This document shows, in pieces, positions 57,022 to 64,000 of a DNA stretch of 64,000 nucleotides. The DNA is from Ephydatia muelleri (Eukaryota; Porifera; Demospongiae; Spongillida; Spongillidae). The stretch is taken from assembly GCA_013339895.1 (NCBI GenBank), contig JABACO010000010.1:2826788-2890787 (forward strand), read 5' to 3'. Positions within the stretch are counted from its first letter, which is position 1. The number at the start of each line of letters is the position of its first letter. The notes beneath the pieces are model-generated. The model was given only the letters and a program-made list of their open reading frames with translations. It was not told the origin of the DNA and searched no databases. The translations under genes were made by a program, and so were the position numbers.

Positions 57022-59880
57022 GGCGAATAGCGGCACCTGCCCGCCGCTATGCTATACTGCTTACACCTTTCGTATACCAGCCATAGATCCACGGGTTGTG
57101 GTTCAGGTATGAAATACATGTATCTCATCGTCAATTATTATTGAATTCTTTTCGTACATAGAGGATTCAACGCTGCTATCACGCATTGATTCATTTCACA
57201 AGTACGAAAAAAGTGCAATGATCGAGGCGGTCTCCTTTCAACTTCTTGCGGGATGGTTCCACCATGATGTATGCGTTATCACGTGGCAAGCCTCATTATC
57301 GTAACACCTGACGGGGCGGGGTTAAATAAAAGGGGCGTGTCTAAGGGAAAGGGGAGGGGGGGCCCAAATATGCTTTAATAAAGTTATTGAGTTTTCTGTT
57401 GTACTATTTCCTCTTTAAACCATTGTCTCAACATCCTGTGATCCACCATGACATTAGTGCAAAGCTTTGGCAAGCCTATTTCCTTAACAAGTTAATAAGG
57501 ATTTCTGTAGGCTTAATTATGTAGAGATATCAAAGAATTGTCTTGAATTTTAAATAATCCCTTTTTACTTAAGTATTCAATGACCAAGATTAATTAAACA
57601 GTGATTTTTAAATATCTCTGATGTGGGAATTTGCAAAACTCACCAAGCAGGCAGGAGACCTACTCTGAGATAGTGAGTTTTAATCCACTTGCCTCCTCTC
57701 AGAGGAAATCCCCTTTGACACAATGTATAATGGTATGGTTGTGTTGAACACAAAGCAAATAAAACAGTGAGGGAAGTTGAATATTCTACTCCCCTTGGAT
57801 TTTCAAGAGGTTTGAGACCTGATGACAATAACTGCATAATGATAGACTGCACCTTTATCTCTGAAAGTTAGACTAACAATGCAATTAAGCTTTTTTTCGT
57901 CTTCTCAAGGTCTTCAATAATGTGTGCATGTGAATGATGATCCTCCTACATGCACCATCTCACAACCCCACCTTACATTAGTCACATGAGTGACAGACCT
58001 AACAGTTCTGACAGTCCACATTAATACTTTATGTTACGTTACATCTATTAGTTTATCTATTTAATTCACGTGGAATGAAAAAACGTTCTTATAGCAAAAT
58101 TGAAATCAACAACATCAAAAAGCAAACCATTCAGAATAACACACCATTCTACAGATAATTACGCTTATAATTAATTTTTCTACTTCACTAAAGTGTTCAA
58201 GTATAGTAAGTTGGTTATTAATTTATCAAAAGCTATACATACTTCATACTAACATGCTTATTGCTTTTTTCTATCTAGTCATAAAATGAGTACCCATGTC
58301 ACCATCCCGCTACTTTTTTATTTGTCCAAACACAATCGAGACACTCATCAGATTCACAGCATTTATCTGCTAGTACATGCACTTACATTCGAATGTTTAT
58401 CTGTAACTAAATTCGGTATGACATGTGATGCCAGATAACAATGGAAAGCAGTTTTGTGTACATGCATTGACATGTGGGCTAATGCATATGTGTGTGTTTA
58501 AGTGCATGTGTGTGTGTTACTGTGCGTGCAAGTTGTGTGTTGTATCATTGTCCCCAGACCTTCTAGCTGATGATAACTATGCCAGTATGGCTCCATCATC
58601 ATGTTCCAACTCCATGTAGAGAGGTGTGTCCCATCTGAATGACTTGTCCATTCTGTCAGACTGGTTTTGGTCATAGGAAATCAATCTACAAGTTGTCCCA
58701 CAATCAAGGGAAATAATGGCTATAGATTGTTAACAATAGTTTCAATCATTTTTCCTAAGTACATGGATGATTTCTTTCTATGTGATTTGAATTAAAAAAA
58801 ACCCTCAGGTGGTAAAAAATTTTCCTTTACGGTTGTCACCATGTATCAGGGGTTTCACTGAGGTGCACTTTAATAAGAGTGTTTCAATAAGGAGAGCAGA
58901 ACCTAGTGTTATTTGTATTTTTAATTATGGCACACTGCGTGTCAAGTGTTTAATTTTTTGACTTTACTAACGTACTATACATTTAATTTTCAAACATATT
59001 ATGCAGGTTGACTGACTCGTCAAGTGCTCATTGCATTGCATGAAATTGTTAAGATGAATAGATCCTTGAGCTTGTACAAGGTCTGCATATAACATGCCAA
59101 CAAATTATTACAAGACTCAAATTTGTAAGGTTATCCAAAGCATGCACAATATTCACTCCGTTGTTTCTTTTCTTGGAGTGTTCAATGCCTGCGAGCTTAC
59201 ATTTCTTTTGTTCAAATGTCAACACAGATTCCTATGCTGCATACTTGTCTTTTTACAATGATGGCATTTGTCCTTTGAGACATAAATGTGACTGGAATGG
59301 TGAAACATTAAAGCTTTTGAAAGATGTCTAGCATTGCAGTAGCATTCAGACTGTTGACCACACAAGGAATTTGTGTCGCTGCTCTGACTATCCAAGTTTT
59401 ACTGTGAGGTTATTCTTTTGATAATTCACTGGTGAATTCTTTTAGGTTGTGTGTAGTTAATACGTACTTACAAATTCACTTAATCACCAGCGCGAATCCA
59501 GTTAGTCATTTAATCACCCTGCTGAACAACAGCTGTAACTATATTTATTACAGAACGTCTTCTCTAGTCCCCATCTATCTGAACTTGTGCACTTTTAAAA
59601 ATGCGCATATACGTCCTATGTAAATACACATCGCTTTATGGGATAGAGGATCGATTAGAACGGTGGAATAGCAGCTTCATGTACTTCACACCCTCATTGC
59701 TGCCAAGGGCCCAAAAAGGTCAACCATGGCATCTTTGCTAGCTAAAACTGACCAGCAGAGATCCGAGTTGTCTAAATTTTAAAGAATGTGAACGCCTGAG
59801 TTTCTTCCTTTACTTTTCTTTTCGTTTTTGTCTAAAACATGTGACAAAGAGCAAGTGCTCTTATTGAAACAAACATGAGT
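57021..59880. other. Gene-poor stretch of about 2.9 kb
   Basis: Mostly unique AT-rich sequence. A possible terminal exon (LLADDNYASMAPSSCSNSM after an acceptor at 58556-58557) was noted but is not supported by other exons. No repeats with clear ends. Confidence 0.35.
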
Positions 59881-59881
59881 G

Positions 59882-60960
59882 CCAAGATGATACCATTACT
59901 ATTCAAACATAAGGATGGAGCTGATGAAATTAAACCAGCCCCTATAGCATACATACCTCACTTGTGAGCTAGAATACAGACTCTATTAGAACAGAATGAT
60001 GTCACAGGGTGAGTAATAGGAACACTACCGCATTGTAATACCATACTGCCTCAACTTAGGGTGGATCGTCTAACTTGGCCCAATGGTCTAATTCCTGCTG
60101 ATGAACTTTGGGTCAAAAGAGAAAAACAAAGGCTTAATGTTGTGGTAAGATTTTAGTTATTAATGCTGAATATGTTTGATTGTGATACGTTATAAACCTA
60201 GGGTGAAGAGATTGACAAACTTGAAGTAACTTTGAAAGAGGATTTCAAAAAGGAAGATGGACCCTTTGTGAAGGCTCTAGACAATGCACTAGCCTCTTTT
60301 CATGTAAAGAGGCAGGCATACTACAGTGGAACATTTGTGGGTAATCACAGAGCAACCACAAAATATCAAACATGAAATTGCATTCTAGGCGAACAACGTT
60401 GCAATACTTTGCAATTCTATTGTATCAACTGCAGAAGACTACCCACCATTGTGTAGTGAAGCAAGAGCTATTAGCCAGAAGTACCTGTCACTTTTTAACT
60501 TATTTCAGAAGTGCCATAACATATATGACAAGAACAGTGTCTCTGATGAAGAAATAGAGCAATTGGGTAAGTGTAAATTACGAGTCAGTATTGTGAGTAA
60601 AACAGTACACTTTCATATTAGAAGAAAGCATTGGAGCATTTATGGCCTTTTATCGCAAAACTTTGCTACTCATTCAATGCTGCCAAAGATGCACTTCTTA
60701 GATGTCCATGTTGTACCTTATCTGAAACAATGGCACATGGGCTTTGGATTTTTGGGTGAGCAGGGAGTTGAAAGTATCCACCATTACTTCAATGACCTTG
60801 AAAGGATGTACTGTGGAGTAAGAGATCCTACTCAAAAACTGCAGTTGATGTTGAAAGAACACTCTGCATACTGCTCCATCGAATGTTGCTGCAAGGCCAG
60901 AGATAAAGCGACGCAAACAAAGTTAACGTATGGTGCAGCCGGTGTCACAGGAAATTTGGA
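59882..60960 (+). pseudogene. Later part of the PGLHIT family, interrupted by element D
   Basis: Exon-like pieces: PAPIAYIPHL and LLEQNDVTG before GTGAGT near 60010; LTWPNGLIPADELWVK (60065-60140); GEEIDKLEVTLKEDFKKEDG with FVKALDNALASFHVKRQAYY and SGTFVGNH (60202-60345); SQKYLSLFNLFQKCHNIYDK (60449-60560); and MLPKMHFLDVHVVPYLKQWH with GEQGVESIHHYFNDLERMYC (60660-60830). This motif series continues the family seen at 28883-29480 and is known to me only as an uncharacterised transposon-associated protein. A TGA follows TTKYQT near 60373 and the frame is not continuous, so it is likely broken. Element D sits just after its last recognised motif. Confidence 0.45.
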
Positions 60961-61646
60961 TGCTAGAAAATTTTGACGCGGTGTCAATATTTCCTAGGAA
61001 ATTTGATCGTCTTAATTTTTTGAAGCGTCAATTATTCCTCAGGATATACGGTCGCCTTAGGAAATTTTGCCGCTTAAATGTATTTTCGTGTGTCTTTTAA
61101 TAGTATACAGTCGATTATGTCCTAGCCTTATATATGTCACCATCAATATCCTAGAGTACTCATGTATTCGACAAACAGAACAAGAATCTTTACATACATT
61201 GAACAGTTTCAAAGTGGCTGTTGATATTTGTGATGTATCATTAAATGCTACTTCCGGCTGGTGCCTTAGCCATTTGTTAGTAGCTCCAGATGGGGAATAC
61301 ACATATACTGTAGTGTGCAACATAGATGCTGTTGCTATAATCTCCATTTCAGTAACCCACACACTCAAACTGCACATTTTGGTCTTCTTCAAATATTGCA
61401 TCATTGTTGTCATTGAGCCTAGGAGGGCTGACAGCATTTTATTTGAAGTAGCATTATCAAGCATGTAAGAAGTCACTAGTGCTCTGACTTCCTGATGGTC
61501 CTCCTGTGACCCCGTTAGAACCTGTGAAATTGCCCTAAAAAAGCAGTTTTCGTCACCCTTGATCCTTGTCTTTGGTGCTTGTGTTATACCAATGCAAGAT
61601 GGTTTATTAGAATGCCTGTGGTTTAGCGTCGAATTTTCCTGTGACA
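60943..61646. mobile_element. TGTCAC-ended element D (704 bp) with OTU piece
   Basis: The left end is TGTCACAGGAAATTTGGATG at 60943; the inverse (AATTTTCCTGTGACA) ends at 61646. Outer 4-mers are CCGG and CCGT, three of four matching. The left subterminal zone has repeated CGTC-AATT-TTCCTAGGAAA motifs. Most of the interior is an OTU-like frame on the minus strand. It belongs with elements A, B and C. Confidence 0.65.
61057..61640 (-). pseudogene. OTU-like cysteine protease in element D
   Basis: The minus-strand frame reads KGDENCFFRAISQVLTGSQE, the catalytic Asp-x-x-Cys start of OTU proteases, then HQEVRALVTSYML, WVTEMEIIATASMLHTTVYV and YSPSGATNKWL, which are the central strands. The terminal His region is not clear in the same frame (LFNVCKDSCSV is where it should lie), so the protein is probably broken. 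It complements the piece in element A, where only the second half is open. Confidence 0.6.
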
Positions 61647-62596
61647 CCGTTCAATCGTTCTTGTCCCATTGCATCGTCGCCCTTGCAGTAAATCCTAATT
61701 AAGTGGTTTTAGTGCGGAAAAGCTGCATGCGTTCTGCACTTGCGCTGATAACTGGTAGTGTTGCATTTTGCAATAAAACTGATATGTTGGAAAGAAATTG
61801 GTATCGCAGACGACCAATGTTTCAAAGGCTGTGTTCATATTAATCTCTCAAGTCAAGCTTTTTCTCTTTTTCTCTTTGCATTAAGTCTTCGAGTGGAGTG
61901 TGGCATGACAAAATCAGCACTTGGTGCCCAGGAACTGTCTAACAACTCCATTTCAGGTCATCACTAATAGCAGAGCCAACGTACAATCTAATGTCAATTC
62001 CTGATGATGTTGGATGTTTAGACGAATTAGTGATCGTGATCTAGGGTACCTGTACATTTATATATTATCTCTGGTATTACGTTATATTAATTAGCACGTC
62101 TAATACGTACAAATGTACTTGTCAAAGTGGCTGCAGCAGTCTCTGGAGCTTCTTTTCGGAAGTCTAAGAAGGTCAGGGATTTGGCTGCTAGTGGTGAAGG
62201 ATGTAGCAAAAATTTTTCTGGCGTCTGGTGCTTCTTTACCTTCAATTGCAACGGTTGATCGGACGCTAAATATCACAGCTGGGAGTCCAGTTCTTGAATT
62301 AGTCGCTCCTCCAACAGATATTGAGCACGTGGAGAGTCCGCTTGAACCACTTCAGCTTCCATCTCTTTCTTGACAACCCCCCAGTCTTTGTTCATCTGCT
62401 CTGGAAACTCTGACAAGCTTGCTAACTGTACATTGTCATGTGCCTTGACAGTTGACAGTAACCGATTGGGCCACGCCCAATTACATGTACTTCTGAACAA
62501 GCATATTCAACCGAGGAGCATGTGACGTCACTGCTAATGAGCAAATAACAATAACGTCGCGGCCTGGAGCCGAGACCGTTACGCCTCAAAGGCCGC
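61647..62596. other. Gap with unrecognised frames
   Basis: Minus-strand frames at 62500-62130 (for example FPEQMNKDWGVVKKEMEAEV and TPEKFLLHPSPLAAKSLTFL) look protein-like but are in different registers and have no recognised family. Confidence 0.25.
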
Positions 62597-62600
62597 TTAA

Positions 62601-63536
62601 TCTTTAATCTGCGTGAAACGATCCTGAATTCAGGATCGGTAAAATCCTGAATTCAGGATAGTGAGTTCTTCCGTTTATAACAACCATTGCTGCAAAAATT
62701 AAAATCATTAAAACATAGAAGCTGTTTGTTTCAACAATGGTGCGCACATTCTATAGCATGGAATAATTTTTATCATCTAGAAAGCTGCCCAAACTTCAAG
62801 GATGCATAAGCTTGTTGCGTTGCTCTCGCTTACATAAATTAAATGATTAGCAATTTATAGTTTGGAATGCTTACAAAGAGCATTGAACCTATCAATTTTA
62901 CTCCTTTTCACTACTTATTGGTGGTAGCACCTCCAGACTCTTGTTAGAAGTTGTATTTTTATCAAACTTGTACTCAAAATAATAGAAAAGTGTAATTAAT
63001 GATCACTGTCCGAGCATCCGCCCCTTCTTTTTATGTCCCAACAGTACTGGTGACAGCATTTCTACCAATGCCAGGCATTTCTGCATTGCTTTCAACGACA
63101 GAAATGCTGTTTTATTGTTATTTTGCAGAGGCTAACCATCGTACCACCCGCTCTGACTCGCTTCGCTTAGTCCGTCTTGAGTTCATTCGATGCTCGTATC
63201 TCCTGTGTCCCATATTCTTGAATTTGCTTTTATGGCTCTCCTTACAGATCTTTGTAACAGTTTCTATCTTGAAAGTAAGCTTCCTGCTCTTTCCTCAACT
63301 TTATACCTGACTTTGATGGTATTTGCGAACGAAAAAGGAAACTAAGCCTAAACATTGTTTTTTTTCTAAATTTGAACGACTAAACTGGATAGTGCTGTTT
63401 AGAAGAAAGCCTACAGAAGCTAAATAGCAAAAAAAAAATCATCAATACCGTTCGAATTGATGTCGATACGAGCGGCGTAAAGTCATCCTTAATTCAGGAT
63501 TTCCATCCTGAATTAAGGATGAAAATAGATTAAAGG
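62601..63536. mobile_element. TTAA-flanked non-autonomous element (piggyBac-like or similar)
   Basis: TTAA stands at 62597-62600 and 63537-63540. Just inside, CTTTAATCT on the left is mirrored by AGATTAAAG on the right. Next come ATCCTGAATTCAGGAT palindromes, two on the left (62621-62660) and ATCCTTAATTCAGGAT/ATCCTGAATTAAGGAT on the right (63485-63521). No transposase is visible in the 936 bp. TTAA targets are used by piggyBac and Kolobok elements; the superfamily is uncertain. Confidence 0.6.
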
Positions 63537-63540
63537 TTAA

Positions 63541-63824
63541 GATACATGTATTGTATTGAGAAGCGGAATAAATACCAAACCGGCTAGGCAACGTCACATC
63601 GTTTTTTTTTTAAGGTAACTCTATTATGCATGCATCTTGTGATCGCTAAGCCAAGGGTATGTGTATCATAGATGTACATAGCTATAGGATATTATTGTAG
63701 TCATGTTTCATTTTGTGTGAGCACATCCTCCTCGATCAGTATTACACATCGCCGTGCAGGGTCACCTTCCTGTCGGTTGTATCGTCATCTCCACTCAGCT
63801 ATTCGATCCTGCAATATAAAACAA
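63541..63824. other. Upstream flank of the death-domain gene
   Basis: No clear promoter motif; an ATG-rich region. A T run lies at 63602-63611. Confidence 0.3.
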
Positions 63825-64000
63825 ATGGACAAGAAGGTCACGGACGCACATCTGACCAAGATAGCCAAGTTCCTACCCAAATGGAAGGTGGTTACCAAGC
63901 GACTTAGACTGGAGGGCGAGATGGTTAAAGACATAGAAGATCGCTATCGTGACGGAGAGGACCAGAGATTAGAGGCCCTGATGAAATGGGTTGGAAGGTT
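63825..64000 (+). CDS. Death-domain protein, N-terminal part, cut by window edge
   Basis: From ATG at 63825 the frame reads MDKKVTDAHLTKIAKFLPKW, then KRLRLEGEMVKDIEDRYRDG and LEALMKWVGR, still open at 64000. The helix pattern (L-x-x-I-A-x-x-L, W-x-x-V/L, L-x-L-x-x-x-x-I-x-x-I, and L-x-x-W) is that of a death domain starting right at the N-terminus. Death domains form homotypic signalling assemblies in apoptosis and innate immunity. What follows is outside the window, so the full architecture is unknown. Confidence 0.7.
   Translation, partial: MDKKVTDAHLTKIAKFLPKWKVVTKRLRLEGEMVKDIEDRYRDGEDQRLEALMKWVGR

Noticed and set aside
62113-62373. Plus-strand 86-codon frame
   Set aside because: Antisense to more protein-like minus frames and without motif; left as unrecognised gap.

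Overview
The window is animal genomic DNA dense in transposons. Animal origin is indicated by a death-domain gene start at the right edge, fibronectin III/laminin G modules, an AIG1/GIMAP-type GTPase and many spliced genes. Introns are often only about 45-60 bases, which recalls demosponges, but the species is an inference and not something I can prove from the sequence.

Layout. 0.6-1.1 kb: an exon of a thioredoxin-like/Cys-His-rich gene whose better copy lies at 14.8-16.4 kb. 1.46-6.15 kb and 8.50-13.08 kb: elements ending in TGTCAC with 4-bp target duplications, one nested in another, carrying OTU, ULP1, PHD and integrase pieces (Ginger-like DNA transposons). 13.2-18.7 kb: MITEs, the second thioredoxin-like gene with a (CCCT)n tract at its splice acceptor, 3' tandem repeats, a perfect palindrome and a 0.9-kb ACACC satellite. 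19.2-23.0 kb: a decayed, spliced transposase gene. 23.7-24.4 kb: minisatellite. 24.92-27.91 kb: a hAT element with perfect 8-bp target duplications. 28.4-33.5 kb: hAT ends with poly-G runs, a fold-back element and purine repeats. 33.8-36.1 kb: an FN3/LamG gene that looks broken.

37.87-47.74 kb is the most interesting region. It is a 9.87-kb interval with 15-bp terminal inverted repeats, a perfect 8-bp target duplication and GACGGTCA-rich subterminal zones. It holds two divergently transcribed spliced genes: a roughly 15-exon gene with a DDTSGN motif, whose family I recall from fungi as uncharacterised, and a small five-exon gene. A hAT dimerisation-domain relic sits close to its right end.

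48.0-53.5 kb looks like host DNA: a zinc-ribbon repeat gene, a 1.7-kb GTPase exon and an unrecognised spliced minus-strand gene. 54-63.5 kb returns to transposon debris: basic repeat protein, hAT fragments, a small hAT keeping a BED finger, a family fragment interrupted by another TGTCAC element, and a TTAA-flanked element. A death-domain gene starts at 63,825 and runs off the window.

All calls rest on reading the sequence and on remembered family features; no database search was run.
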